Part shown: positions 56,072 through 64,000 of the stretch, piece after piece
Layout of the letters: the number at the start of each line of letters is the position of its first letter
Numbering within the stretch: the stretch's first letter is position 1
Assembly: GCF_014205155.1 (NCBI RefSeq)
Contig: NZ_JACHMX010000001.1
Span: 6,324,001 to 6,388,000 of the forward strand
Reading direction: 5' to 3'
Length of the DNA stretch: 64,000 bases
Source: Amycolatopsis umgeniensis
Lineage (GTDB): Bacteria > Actinomycetota > Actinomycetes > Mycobacteriales > Pseudonocardiaceae
Notes under the pieces: generated by a model
Told to the model about the DNA's origin: nothing
The model's database searches: none
The model's input: the letters and a program-made list of their open reading frames with translations, nothing else
Program-made: the position numbers and the translations under genes

Positions 56072-56844
56072 GCGCTGGCCTCCGTGCCGAGGTATGCCCT
56101 GATCACGTCCGGATCCGACTGGACCTCGGCCGGGGTGCCGTCGGCGATCCGCCTGCCGAAGTCCAGGACGGTGACCCGGTCCGCGATGCCCATCACCAGC
56201 CCCATGTCGTGCTCCACCAGCAAAATCGAGATGCCGAGTTCGTCGCGGACGTCACGGATCGTGCCGGCCAGTTCGGCGGTCTCGGTCGCGTTCATCCCGG
56301 CCGCGGGTTCGTCGAGCAGCAGCAGGACCGGTTCGACGGCGAGCGCGCGGGCGAGGTCGACGCGTTTCACCGCGCCGTAGGGCAGCGCGCCGACCGGGAG
56401 ATCGACCAGCGCGCCGATGCCGAGGAAGTCGCAGATCTCCCTCGCCCGCGCGGAATGCCGCCGCTCGGCCCGGGTCGTCCACGGCAGCCGGAGGCCACAC
56501 GCGAGGAAACCGCCCTTGGTCAGGGCGTGCCGTCCGAGCATGACGTTGTCGAGCACGGTCGAGCCGGGGGAGAGCGCGGCGTTCTGGAACGACCGGCCGA
56601 CGCCGAGCCCGGCGAGCCGATGCGGCGCGAGTCCGGAAAGGACGGTGTCGCCGAGCCGGACGCTCCCGGTGTTCGCCCGGTAGAGCCCGCTGATCACGTT
56701 GAAGCAACTGGACTTCCCGGCGCCGTTCGGGCCGATGAGCGCGTGCAGCGAACCGGAGCCGACGCTGAAGGAGACGTCGTCCAGCGCCCGGATCCCGCCG
56801 AAGCGCAGGGTCACGTTCGTGACGTGCAGCTCGGGCGGCGTCAT
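56068..56844 (-). CDS. livG: Branched-chain amino-acid ABC transporter ATP-binding protein LivG
   Basis: A 258-residue ATPase. It has Walker A LIGPNGAGKSSCFNVISGLY, a Q-loop in GRSFQNAALSPGSTVLDNVM, and Walker B LLLLDEPAAGMNATE with the AAGMN variant typical of LivG. The signature is LPYGAVKRVDLARAL, where the usual LSGGQ reads LPYGAVK as in the family, and the switch His is in VEHDMGLVMGIADRV. The ATG at 56844 overlaps the livF stop (ATGA). Confidence 0.94.
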   Translation of the reverse strand: MTPPELHVTNVTLRFGGIRALDDVSFSVGSGSLHALIGPNGAGKSSCFNVISGLYRANTGSVRLGDTVLSGLAPHRLAGLGVGRSFQNAALSPGSTVLDNVMLGRHALTKGGFLACGLRLPWTTRAERRHSARAREICDFLGIGALVDLPVGALPYGAVKRVDLARALAVEPVLLLLDEPAAGMNATETAELAGTIRDVRDELGISILLVEHDMGLVMGIADRVTVLDFGRRIADGTPAEVQSDPDVIRAYLGTEASA

Positions 56845-57680
56845 CCGGCCCACCTCGACAGGCTCCGGCCCGCGAGCCGCTTGCGGGCGTCGACGGCTTC
56901 CACCTCCGCGTGGCCACCGAGGTAGAGCCGCTGGACGTCCTCGCTCGCGGTGAGCTCGGCCGTCGTCCCGGCCAGCGCGACCCGGCCCACCTCGAGGACG
57001 ATCGCGTGGTCGGCCACGCGCAACGCCATCACGGCGTTCTGCTCGACCAGCACCACGGCGGTGCCCTGATCGTGGATCTCGCGGATGATGGCGCCGATCC
57101 GCTCGACGATCTTCGGCGCGAGGCCGAGCGACGGTTCGTCGAGCAGCAACAGCCGGGGGCCGGACATCAGCGCGCGGCCGATCGCGAGCATCTGCTGCTC
57201 ACCGCCGGAAAGCAGGCCCGCGCGTTGTTTCGCCCGCTCGGACAGGACCGGGAAGAGCTCGTCGACGCGTTTCCTCGCGGCGGCGCGCTGCCCGGGGGAG
57301 CGGGCGCCGATCCCGCCGGCGCGGAGGTTCTCCTCGACCGTCATCCGTGCGAAGACCTGGCGGCCTTCGGGGACGCCGACCACGCCGAGGCCGACGATGC
57401 GGGCCGGATCGAGCCTGGTCAGCGGCTTGCCGTCATAGCGGACCTCGCCTGAGGTGATCGAGCCGCGGTGCATGCGCAGGGTGCCGGAGACGGTCCGCAG
57501 CAGGGTCGACTTCCCGGCGCCGTTGCTGCCCAGGACGGCCAGCACCCCATCAGGTGAAACGTCGAGGTCGACCCCGTGCAGCGCGGCCACCGACCGGCCG
57601 TACCGCACGCGAAGATCACGGACACTCAGCAAGCCGCCTCCTCCATCCGTGTGACGCGAGTCACGATCGGTGGCGGTCAT
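56841..57680 (-). CDS. livF: Branched-chain amino-acid ABC transporter ATP-binding protein LivF
   Basis: A 279-residue ATPase, first gene of the liv operon. It has Walker A VLGSNGAGKSTLLRTVSG, the LivF-typical GVVGVPEGRQVFARMTVEENLRAG, signature LLSGGEQQMLAIGRALM, Walker B LLLLDEPSLGLAP and VEQNAVMALRVADHAIVLEVGRV. An N-terminal tail rich in Asp and Gly precedes the core. The ATG at 57680 is used. The promoter is in the short gap up to 57756. Confidence 0.94.
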   Translation of the reverse strand: MTATDRDSRHTDGGGGLLSVRDLRVRYGRSVAALHGVDLDVSPDGVLAVLGSNGAGKSTLLRTVSGTLRMHRGSITSGEVRYDGKPLTRLDPARIVGLGVVGVPEGRQVFARMTVEENLRAGGIGARSPGQRAAARKRVDELFPVLSERAKQRAGLLSGGEQQMLAIGRALMSGPRLLLLDEPSLGLAPKIVERIGAIIREIHDQGTAVVLVEQNAVMALRVADHAIVLEVGRVALAGTTAELTASEDVQRLYLGGHAEVEAVDARKRLAGRSLSRWAG

Positions 57681-57755
57681 CCTGCGTGGGCACCCTCCGC
57701 CGCGTTACCCCCACCTGGAGACCCACCCGGCTACAAAACGGACACGGCGCATTTA

Positions 57756-57803
57756 GTCCTCTGGATGCGGTCCTTGCACGCGCAACTACCGCATCCAGAG
57801 GAC
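57756..57803. terminator. 16-bp perfect inverted repeat, likely terminator of the two-component operon
   Basis: GTCCTCTGGATGCGGT (57756-57771) is complementary to 57788-57803 with a 16-base loop. It lies 9 bp beyond the response-regulator stop on the minus strand. It may end that transcript, but there is no T-tract. It is a different sequence family from the other palindromes in the window. Confidence 0.65.
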
Positions 57804-57811
57804 GAAACGCG

Positions 57812-58438
57812 TCAGAGGAGGCCGGCTTCGGAGGCCTTGCCGATGGCTTCGACGCGGTTGCGGGCACCGAGTTTGTGCAGCGCGGACTGCAGGTACGTCT
57901 TCACCGTGTTCCGCGCCAGCCCGGTCGATTCCGCGATCTCCGGATTCGTCTGCCCCTGCGCGGCCAGCCGCAGGACCTCGTACTCGCGCCGCGTCAGACC
58001 GCTGCGGGCCAGTGCGTCGGACCGATGGCCGTCGTCGGGGAAGATGCGCGGGTCGACGACCCGATCACCCTTGAGCACCTGCCGCAACGCCGCCACCAGA
58101 TCCGTCCCGGCGACGTCCTTGAGCAGGCAGCCGTGCGCCCCGGAGTCCAGCGCGGCCCGCACGCCCTGATGGTCGCCGTGCGCGGTGAACACCACGATCC
58201 GCCCGGCCGGGTGCACCCGCCGGAGTTCGGCGATGACCTCGGGCGCGAGCATGTCCGGCAGCCGCAGGTCCAGCAGGATCAGCGCCGGTTTCAGCACACC
58301 CGCCCGCAGGATCGCGGACCGGCCGGTCTCGGCCGAGCCGACCACGGTCATCGCCGGGTCGTAACGCAGCAGCAGGCTCACCCCGTCGCGGACCACCGGA
58401 TGGTCGTCCACGACGAGCACGGTCACCGGCGACGGCAT
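57812..58438 (-). CDS. NarL/LuxR-family response regulator
   Basis: A 208-residue response regulator. The receiver is intact: acidic pair in VVDDHPVVRDG (D11, D12), phospho-acceptor D57 in LILLDLRLPD and the Lys in GCLLKDVAG. The LuxR-type helix-turn-helix is LTRREYEVLRLAAQGQTNPEIAESTGLARNTVKTYLQSALHKLGARNRVEA. The ATG at 58438 lies inside the 3' end of the kinase gene (16-bp overlap), so the pair is coupled. It could regulate the liv operon or the divergent oxidase; no site was identified. Confidence 0.93.
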   Translation of the reverse strand: MPSPVTVLVVDDHPVVRDGVSLLLRYDPAMTVVGSAETGRSAILRAGVLKPALILLDLRLPDMLAPEVIAELRRVHPAGRIVVFTAHGDHQGVRAALDSGAHGCLLKDVAGTDLVAALRQVLKGDRVVDPRIFPDDGHRSDALARSGLTRREYEVLRLAAQGQTNPEIAESTGLARNTVKTYLQSALHKLGARNRVEAIGKASEAGLL

Positions 58439-59592
58439 GGTTCCGGCACCCAGGCGCGCAGTGTGCACCCGTCGTCCTCGTCGTGGACCAGGCTGACCCG
58501 GCCGCCGAGCCGCGCGGCGCGTTCGGCGAGCGCGCGCAGGCCCATCCCGGTGCCGGGCGCCGGTTCTTCGCCGCGATGACCGGTCCCGTCGTCGGCGACG
58601 ACCACCTGGACGCCCTCCTCGCTGGGCAGCAGGCTGACGACGACCGACAGCGCGTCGGCGTGTTTCTCGACGTTGAGCAGGCCCTCCCGGACGGCCGCGA
58701 CCAGCAGCCCGGCGCGTTCGGCGTCCAGTTGCGGCACCGGCGCGAGCTGCACGAACCGCGCCGGGACCCCGCAGCGGGCCTGGAACGAACGGCAGTGCTC
58801 GGCCAGTTCCACCGGCAGCGCGCGTTCCGGACTCGACTCCGACAGCGCCAGCAGCGACTCGCGCAACGCCCGCGACGCGGCCGACACGTCACCTTCCAGC
58901 CGCCGCAGCCGCGATTCGAGCGCCGGGTTGTCGCTGATGTCCTCGTGCAGGTTCCGGACCTGGACCCCGATGGAGAACAGCAGCGCGCCGACCGAATCGT
59001 GCAGCGCGCTCTGCATCCGGAGCCGCTCCGCGGACAGCGCCGTTTCCCGATCGGACTCGGCGACCGACGCCAGTTTCAGCGCCCGGCCCGCCTCGCCGGC
59101 GATGCTTTCGAGGGACTGGATCGCGTCGTCGCCGAAGTCGCGCGGCTCGCGCATGGCGGCGTACGCGATGGCGACGGTCTCTGTCCCGCTCACGATCGGG
59201 ACGGCGATCATCGCGGCCAGCCCCTCGCCGCGCACCTGCGCGTCGAACTGGTGGGTGATGCTCGGCGAGCTGACGTAGTCGTTGACCCGCACCGGCCTGC
59301 CCAGCGCCAGCACCCGGCCGCCGATGCCCTGGCCGATCGGCACGGCGAGGTCCTGCAGCGCGTCCGTGCGGGTGCCCGACATCCAGCGGATCACCGCCTG
59401 CTCGGGGCCGGTCAGCTCGGCGACGAAGCCGGAATGCGTGCCGATCGCCTCGCGGATCAGCCGCGCGGTGCCGTTGAGCGCCGCGACCCTGTCGAGGGTG
59501 GCGAGCAGCGCTTCTCGCTCGCGCAGAAGCCCGCCGAGCACCGCGCTGTGCTCGGCGGCGAGTTCCACCGCGACCTGGCGTTTCGCCGTCAC
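58423..59592 (-). CDS. GAF-domain sensor histidine kinase (NarX/DesK type)
   Basis: A 389-residue soluble kinase. A GAF domain spans about 40-180 (LIREAIGTHSGFVAELTGPEQAVIRWMSGT; AVPIGQGIGGRVLALGRPVRVNDYV). A HisKA_3 dimerisation helix with the phospho-His follows in LRMQSALHDSVGALLFSIGVQ. The ATPase domain has VREGLLNVEKHADA and VVVADDGTGHRGEEPAPGTGMGLRALAERAARLGG. No membrane segment, so the signal is internal. The GTG at 59592 is used; a GTG six codons upstream is possible. It is divergent from the FAD/Fe-S oxidase gene. Confidence 0.9.
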   Translation of the reverse strand: MTAKRQVAVELAAEHSAVLGGLLREREALLATLDRVAALNGTARLIREAIGTHSGFVAELTGPEQAVIRWMSGTRTDALQDLAVPIGQGIGGRVLALGRPVRVNDYVSSPSITHQFDAQVRGEGLAAMIAVPIVSGTETVAIAYAAMREPRDFGDDAIQSLESIAGEAGRALKLASVAESDRETALSAERLRMQSALHDSVGALLFSIGVQVRNLHEDISDNPALESRLRRLEGDVSAASRALRESLLALSESSPERALPVELAEHCRSFQARCGVPARFVQLAPVPQLDAERAGLLVAAVREGLLNVEKHADALSVVVSLLPSEEGVQVVVADDGTGHRGEEPAPGTGMGLRALAERAARLGGRVSLVHDEDDGCTLRAWVPEPCRRR

Positions 59593-59678
59593 GCGCTCAC
59601 GATCGCACACCGGACGTGGTTTCCGACACACCCGGCCGGAGAGGTTCGCCGATGCGTTCCGGGCCGCGGTTGTCTTGA

Positions 59679-62462
59679 ATGGACTCCGTGGAGATCCTGG
59701 CCGACGCCGCGACGCTGGCGCTGTACACGACCGATGCCTCCAACTACCGGCACGTGCCCGAGGGCGTGGTGGTGCCGAGGAGCGTCGACGAGGTGATCGC
59801 GGCCGTCGCCGCCTGCCGCGAGGCCGGGCTGCCGGTGATCGCCAGAGGCGGCGGCACCAGCGTCGCGGGCAACTCGTGCGGGCCGGGTGTCGTGATCGAC
59901 CTGTCGCGCCACGTCGGCGGCGTCCTCGACCTCGATCCCGGGGCGCGGACGGCGCGGGTGGCGCCAGGGACCGTCCTCGACGACCTCCAAGCGCTCGCCG
60001 CGCCGCACGGGCTCCGGTTCGGCCCCGACCCGTCGACGCATTCGCGCTGCACGATCGGCGGGATGATCGGCAACAACGCCTGCGGTTCGCATTCGGTCGC
60101 TTATGGGCGGACGGTGGACGTCGTCCGCGAACTGGACGTGCTGCTCTACGACGGCACCCGGCTGACCGTCGGGCCCACCTCACCGTCCGAAGTGGACGCA
60201 CGCGCGGCCGAACCCGGTACGGAAGGCCGCGTCTTTTCGGAGTTGCGCGCGCTCGTCCGGGACAACCTGGCGTTGCTGCGCACCGAACTGTCCTCGTTCA
60301 GCAGGCGGGTGTCCGGGTACGGACTGGAACACCTGTTGCCGGAGAACGGTTTCGACGTCGCCAAGGCGCTGGTCGGCAGCGAGGGCACCTGTGTCACCGT
60401 GCTCGGGGCGACGGTCGCGCTCGCCGAGGTACCGAAACGCAAGGTGCTCGCGGTGCTCGGTTTCGAGTCCGACATCGCCGCCGCCGACGCGGTCCCCGCG
60501 ATCCTGCCGTGGTCGCCGCTGACGGTGGAGGGGGTCGACGCGGACCTCGTCGCGCTGCTGGAACCGGGCCGCGCGGACGGACTCCCGCCGGGCGGTGCCT
60601 GGTTGTTCGTCGAGATGGAAGACCCGGATCGCGCGCGTGGGCTGATCGCCGGACTGCGCGGCGCGCTCACCGGATCCGCGCTGCTGGACGACGTGGCCGC
60701 GCAGAAGCGGCTGTGGCGGATCCGGGAGGAGGGCGCCGGTCTCGCGACCCGGCTGGCCGGGGGCGAGGAAGCCTGGCCCGGCTGGGAGGACGCGGCCGTC
60801 CCGCCCGAACGCTTGGGCGCCTACCTGCGTGAGTTCAAGCAGCTCATGCGGAAGCACGGCCGCAAGAGCGTGGTCTACGGCCACTACGGAGAGGGCTGCC
60901 TCCACCTGCGGCTGGACTTCGATCTGCTGTCCCCGCGAGGGGTCGCCGGGTTCCGGTCGTTCCTCGAGGAGGCGGCCGACCTGGTCGCCGCGCACGGCGG
61001 CTCGCTGTCCGGGGAACACGGCGACGGCCAGGCCCGCTCGGAACTGCTCTCGCGGATGTACAGCCCCGAGATCCTCGCGCTTTTCGCACGGTTCAAGGGG
61101 ATCTTCGATCCGGCGGGCAGGATGAACCCCGGCATCCTCGTCGATCCCAGGCCGGTCGACGCCGATCTCCGGGTCCGCCGGGCGCCGCTGGACCTTGAGG
61201 ACGTCACCGCGCTCGCGTACCCGGAGGATCAGGGGAGCTTCGGGCAGGCGATGCGGCGCTGCGTCGGCGTCGGGAAATGCCGCAACACCACCGGAGCGGG
61301 CGTGATGTGCCCGAGTTATCGGGCCACCCGCGAGGAGAAGCACTCGACACGCGGCCGCGCGCATCTGCTGGCCGAGATGGTCAACGGCGAGCTGATCACG
61401 GACGGCTGGCGTTCGGAAGAGGTCGCCGAGGCGCTGGATCTCTGCCTGTCGTGCAAGGGCTGCCTCTCCGATTGCCCGGTCGATGTCGACATGGCGACCT
61501 ACAAGGCGGAATTCCTGCACCAGCACCACAAAGGGCGGCTGCGCCCGGCGTCGCACTACTCGATGGGCTGGCTCCCGGTGTGGCTGCGCGCGGCCTCGCT
61601 GGCGCCGCGGCTGGCGAACACGATGTCACGCCGGTTCTCCGGCCTGCTGAAGAAATTCGGCGGGATCGCGCCGGAACGCGACCTGCCGACCTTCGCCAGG
61701 ACGCCGTTCACTCGACGCCGCGACGATCTCAAGCGCTGGGCGACCGGCCCTCGTCCCGTGGTGCTGTGGCCCGACTCCTTCAACAACTACCTCACACCGG
61801 ACGTCCTCGACGCCGCGGCCGAGGTGCTCACCGCGGCGGGCTACGACGTCGTCCTGCCCGATCGCGGCGTCTGCTGCGGCCTCACCTGGGTGTCCACCGG
61901 GCAGCTGGATGTGGCGAAGAACGTGTTGCGCCGTACGCTTTCCGTCCTCGAACCGTATCTGCGGTCGGGGTACCGGGTGGCAGGCTTGGAGCCGAGTTGC
62001 ACGGCGCTCTTCCGCGGCGACCTGGAGGCACTCCTGCCCGGTGACCCGGTGGCGAAACTGCTCGCCGAGCAGACCCGCACCTTCGCCGAACTGATCGAGG
62101 ACTCACCGCTGGAGTTCCGGTCGCTGGACGTCGAAGCGCTCAGCCAGGTCCACTGCCACCAGCACGCCGTGCTCGGCTTCGGCGCCGACGAGGCGGCGAT
62201 GCGCGCGGCGGGTATCCACAATTCCACCATGGATTCCGGCTGCTGTGGACTGGCGGGCAACTTCGGCTTCGAACGCGGCCACTACGACGTTTCCGTCGCC
62301 TGCGCCGAAGATCGCATGCTCCCCGCGATCCGTGCCGCGGCCGAGGGCACCGAAGTGGTCGCGGACGGGTTCAGCTGCCGGACGCAGATCGAACAACTCG
62401 ACGGACGCAAGGCCGTGCACCTGGCTGAGCTGCTACGACGCGCGCTGCCCTCTCGTGACTGA
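59679..62462 (+). CDS. FAD-linked oxidase with C-terminal iron-sulfur (CCG) domains, D-lactate-dehydrogenase-like
   Basis: A 927-residue membrane-associated-type flavoprotein. The N-terminal PCMH FAD domain has VIARGGGTSVAGNSCGPGVVIDLS and HSRCTIGGMIGNNACGSHSVAYGRT. The C-terminal FAD-oxidase domain includes KSVVYGHYGEGCLHLRLDF and LSGEHGDGQARSELL. From about residue 525 there is a two-cluster ferredoxin part (CVGVGKCRNTTGAGVMCPSYRATREEKHSTRGRA; CLSCKGCLSDCPVDVDMATYKAEF). CCG-type motifs follow (DRGVCCGLTW; SGCCGLAGNFG). The substrate is probably D-lactate, glycolate or another 2-hydroxy acid. Divergent from the GAF kinase. Confidence 0.9.
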   Translation: MDSVEILADAATLALYTTDASNYRHVPEGVVVPRSVDEVIAAVAACREAGLPVIARGGGTSVAGNSCGPGVVIDLSRHVGGVLDLDPGARTARVAPGTVLDDLQALAAPHGLRFGPDPSTHSRCTIGGMIGNNACGSHSVAYGRTVDVVRELDVLLYDGTRLTVGPTSPSEVDARAAEPGTEGRVFSELRALVRDNLALLRTELSSFSRRVSGYGLEHLLPENGFDVAKALVGSEGTCVTVLGATVALAEVPKRKVLAVLGFESDIAAADAVPAILPWSPLTVEGVDADLVALLEPGRADGLPPGGAWLFVEMEDPDRARGLIAGLRGALTGSALLDDVAAQKRLWRIREEGAGLATRLAGGEEAWPGWEDAAVPPERLGAYLREFKQLMRKHGRKSVVYGHYGEGCLHLRLDFDLLSPRGVAGFRSFLEEAADLVAAHGGSLSGEHGDGQARSELLSRMYSPEILALFARFKGIFDPAGRMNPGILVDPRPVDADLRVRRAPLDLEDVTALAYPEDQGSFGQAMRRCVGVGKCRNTTGAGVMCPSYRATREEKHSTRGRAHLLAEMVNGELITDGWRSEEVAEALDLCLSCKGCLSDCPVDVDMATYKAEFLHQHHKGRLRPASHYSMGWLPVWLRAASLAPRLANTMSRRFSGLLKKFGGIAPERDLPTFARTPFTRRRDDLKRWATGPRPVVLWPDSFNNYLTPDVLDAAAEVLTAAGYDVVLPDRGVCCGLTWVSTGQLDVAKNVLRRTLSVLEPYLRSGYRVAGLEPSCTALFRGDLEALLPGDPVAKLLAEQTRTFAELIEDSPLEFRSLDVEALSQVHCHQHAVLGFGADEAAMRAAGIHNSTMDSGCCGLAGNFGFERGHYDVSVACAEDRMLPAIRAAAEGTEVVADGFSCRTQIEQLDGRKAVHLAELLRRALPSRD

Positions 62463-62536
62463 GGGCCGGTTTGTCTTGGGGGATAAGCAAAGGTGGAGTG
62501 CTCGTGCTGTCCTTCGGCGCCGGTCGCGGGGCAGGT

Positions 62537-62589
62537 GTTGCGAAAGCCACGTTCGCAACGTTGAAGGTTGCGAACGTGGCTTTCGCAAC
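62537..62589. repeat. Composite palindrome, GTCGCGAAAG family (23-7-23)
   Basis: Perfect 23-bp arms at 62537-62559 and 62567-62589 with a 7-base loop (GTTGAAG). Each arm is a near-palindrome (GCGAAAGCCACGTTCGC). It starts 75 bp after the oxidase stop and may be its terminator. Confidence 0.75.
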
Positions 62590-62718
62590 GCCGTTGCCCG
62601 GGTTCGTGGCGTTTCGGACGTGACGAAGAAGCCTTCAGTCCCGGACCGCGTGGGTCGAGTTGGTCGTGAATCGCGTTGCGGGTTGTCTTGAGGGTGAGCG
62701 AGGGCGTGATCCGGCTCC

Positions 62719-62777
62719 AATCACACGTGATCGCCCCCCAATCACACGTGATCGCCGCCCAATCACACGTGAACGCC
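62719..62777. repeat. 21-bp tandem repeat, three copies
   Basis: The word AATCACACGTGATCGCC starts at 62719, 62740 and 62761, exactly 21 bp apart; the third reads GAACGCC at its end. TCACACGTGA contains the palindrome CACGTG. The reverse complement (GTGATTGGGCGGCGA) resembles the third unit at 50177. No gene is seen from 62463 to 62938. Confidence 0.8.
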
Positions 62778-62851
62778 CATCTCGCCCGAACACGCCACGT
62801 TCGACCTTCCCCTCAAGTGAACCCGAACCGCCACTCACGACTGTCTCGGGT

Positions 62852-62904
62852 GTCGCGAAAGCCACTTTCGCGACTTCTGATGTCCCGAAAGTGGCTTTCG
62901 CGAC
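62852..62904. repeat. Composite palindrome, GTCGCGAAAG family (23-7-23), likely terminator of the SRPBCC gene
   Basis: Arms 62852-62874 and 62882-62904 are complementary with one mismatch around a 7-base loop (TTCTGAT). The left arm is a perfect 10-3-10 palindrome. It lies 35 bp beyond the stop of the minus-strand SRPBCC gene. CGCCACTCACGAC sits just before it (62829-62841). Confidence 0.75.
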
Positions 62905-62938
62905 AAGGCCGCTACGCCTTCACGTACCGAAACGCCAC

Positions 62939-63484
62939 TCACAACGCGCGCAGTGTCAGAGCGTCGCGTTCCGCGTACTTCTTGAGCGTCAGCAACTGTT
63001 TCCGCATCATGATCAGGTCGCCCCAGCCGAGCAGGAACTCCTTGAGGCGGCCGCGGAACCCTTGTGAGGTCACGACGATGCGGCACAGCATCCGGCACGA
63101 GTTCTCGTCGATCGGCTCGACCGAGTACGTGGCGGCCACCGGTCCGAACAGGTTCTCGGATTTGGCGAAGGTGCGGCCGGTGAGGCTGCGGCCCCGCTCG
63201 ACCTCGGTCAGCTCGAACACGATCAGCGTGTCGCCGGGAGCGAGCTCGTCGGCGCCGGGGGTGAGCGTGTCCGGGCTGCGGCGCCCCAGGTTGTCGAGCA
63301 GGTCGTAGCTGTAGGGCGCGACCGAGATCTGGCAGAGCCAGCGATAGGCGAGCGCGGCGGGCGCCCGCACGGTGACGGCGCGGTCGAAGAGCGCGACGGG
63401 GCCGTCGAGCAGCGTGTCCGCCGGCTGTGCGCGGCGGCGCTCGGCCGGGGTCGCGCCCCAGTTCGCGAGTGATCCGAAAGGCAT
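62939..63484 (-). CDS. SRPBCC-family (START/polyketide-cyclase-like) protein
   Basis: A 181-residue protein. The core reads DRAVTVRAPAALAYRWLCQISVAPYSYDLLDNLGRRSPDTLTPGADELAPGDTLIVFELTEVERGRSLTGRT, then TYSVEPIDENSCRMLCRIVVTSQGFRGRLKEFLLGWGDLIMMRKQLLTLKKYAE. This is a helix-grip fold pattern for binding hydrophobic ligands. The ATG at 63484 has GGAGG upstream. Twin palindromes between this gene and the divergent TetR gene suggest it is repressed by that TetR. The ligand is unknown. Confidence 0.85.
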   Translation of the reverse strand: MPFGSLANWGATPAERRRAQPADTLLDGPVALFDRAVTVRAPAALAYRWLCQISVAPYSYDLLDNLGRRSPDTLTPGADELAPGDTLIVFELTEVERGRSLTGRTFAKSENLFGPVAATYSVEPIDENSCRMLCRIVVTSQGFRGRLKEFLLGWGDLIMMRKQLLTLKKYAERDALTLRAL

Positions 63485-63495
63485 GGCCGCCTCCG

Positions 63496-63531
63496 TACGG
63501 TGCCGTATGTTTTTCCATACGGTACCGTATG
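63496..63531. promoter_or_regulatory. Two tandem TetR-type operators, 22 bp apart
   Basis: CATACGGTACCGTATG (63516-63531) is a perfect 16-bp palindrome. TACGGTGCCGTA (63496-63507) repeats its core with a central mismatch, exactly 22 bp away (two helical turns). They fill the gap between the divergent SRPBCC and TetR genes, so cooperative repression of both is likely. Confidence 0.75.
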
Positions 63532-63535
63532 CTCC

Positions 63536-64000
63536 GTGGCCGGGAAACGGAAGCTCGCCCGTGAAGATTGGGCCGACGCGGCGCTCGAGGCGTTGTGCGA
63601 CGGCGGGGTCGCCGCGATCGCCGTCGAGCCCATCGCGGCGAAACTCGGGACGACGAAGGGCAGTTTCTACTGGCATTTCGCGAACCGGGACGCGCTGGTC
63701 GAAGCCGCCGTGCGCCGCTGGGTCGACCAGGACACCGAGGCGCTGATCGCGCTGCTGGACGGGATCTCGGATCCGGCGTCGCGGCTGCGTGAACTCTTCG
63801 AGCTCGTCTTCGGAACGAAGGACGAGCAGCGCGCGGAACTGGCCCTGCTCGCCGACGCCGGAGACCCGGTGATCGGTCCGATGCTCGCCGACGTCACCGC
63901 GCGGCGCGTCGACTTCATCGTCCGCTGCTTCCGGGAGATGGGCTGCCCCGAAGTCGAGGCCGGACATCGGGGATTGCTGGCCTACACGGCCTTCATCGGA
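63536..64000 (+). CDS. TetR-family regulator (3' end off the window)
   Basis: The first 155 residues of a TetR repressor. The helix-turn-helix is REDWADAALEALCDGGVAAIAVEPIAAKLGTTKGSFYWHFANRDALVEAAVRRW. The start of the ligand domain follows (DPASRLRELFELVFGTKDEQRAELALLADAGDPVIGPMLADVTARRVDFIVRCFREMG). The GTG at 63536 lies 4 bases after the operator palindrome, so the transcript is probably leaderless. It likely controls itself and the SRPBCC gene. Confidence 0.88.
   Translation, partial: MAGKRKLAREDWADAALEALCDGGVAAIAVEPIAAKLGTTKGSFYWHFANRDALVEAAVRRWVDQDTEALIALLDGISDPASRLRELFELVFGTKDEQRAELALLADAGDPVIGPMLADVTARRVDFIVRCFREMGCPEVEAGHRGLLAYTAFIG

Overview
The window looks like chromosome from a high-GC actinomycete of the Pseudonocardiaceae type, most likely Amycolatopsis or a close relative. 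The reasons are GTG starts and leaderless promoters, an Emb-type arabinosyltransferase (an arabinogalactan cell wall), an aerobic actinobacterial cobalamin pathway, a HelR/HelD-type RNA polymerase motor behind a rifamycin-associated element, and long intergenic palindromes. The genus is inferred from gene content; no rRNA or tRNA gene was seen.

Layout. 1-878: a partial drug-type ABC ATPase. 977-4196: cobG-cobH-cobIJ. 4187-10849: a LuxR-type regulator with a degenerate receiver, a large HTH-STAND ATPase-WD40 protein, and helR. 10850-11347: a gene-free, repeat-rich stretch. 11348-19022: an accessory island with three secreted ALF-repeat proteins. One carries ricin-type lectin domains. Another is a 1326-residue protein ending in a TNT-type NAD glycohydrolase toxin domain, followed by a small overlapping gene that is a candidate immunity gene. 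19107-22211: emb. 22245-36580: most of the rest of the cobalamin pathway: cobK, a Gfo/Idh/MocA oxidoreductase, cobM and cobL on the minus strand; a fused chelatase, cobO, cobB and cobC on the plus strand; then cobU-cobT-cobS divergent from cobD-cobQ. 36422-41022: a TetR/SDR pair, the cobalt transporter cbtB-cbtA behind a cobalamin riboswitch, a ROK kinase and a DeoR regulator. 41294-42706: a DyP peroxidase. 42967-48952: gltB-gltD with a strong terminator. 49512-51073: an IMPACT-family protein, a GNAT acetyltransferase and a small unknown gene. 51205-57680: an Lrp regulator, an amino-acid dehydrogenase and a complete branched-chain amino-acid ABC transporter. 57812-59592: a two-component system. 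59679-62462: an FAD/Fe-S D-lactate-dehydrogenase-like oxidase. 62939-64000: an SRPBCC protein divergent from a TetR gene that runs off the edge.

How it works together. The cob genes take precorrin-2 through corrin-ring methylation, cobalt insertion, adenosylation and nucleotide-loop assembly. CobA, CobF and CobN are not in the window. Cobalt uptake by CbtAB appears to be shut off by B12 through the riboswitch. The Lrp-dehydrogenase-Liv block looks like an amino-acid uptake and catabolism locus. The ALF/TNT island reads as a secreted toxin locus.

The most unusual signals are the ALF-stalk TNT toxin with its candidate immunity gene, the element upstream of helR, a family of palindromes built from palindromes (23-7-23 architecture) at gene ends, and a second family of 21-bp-period short repeats at three separate loci.
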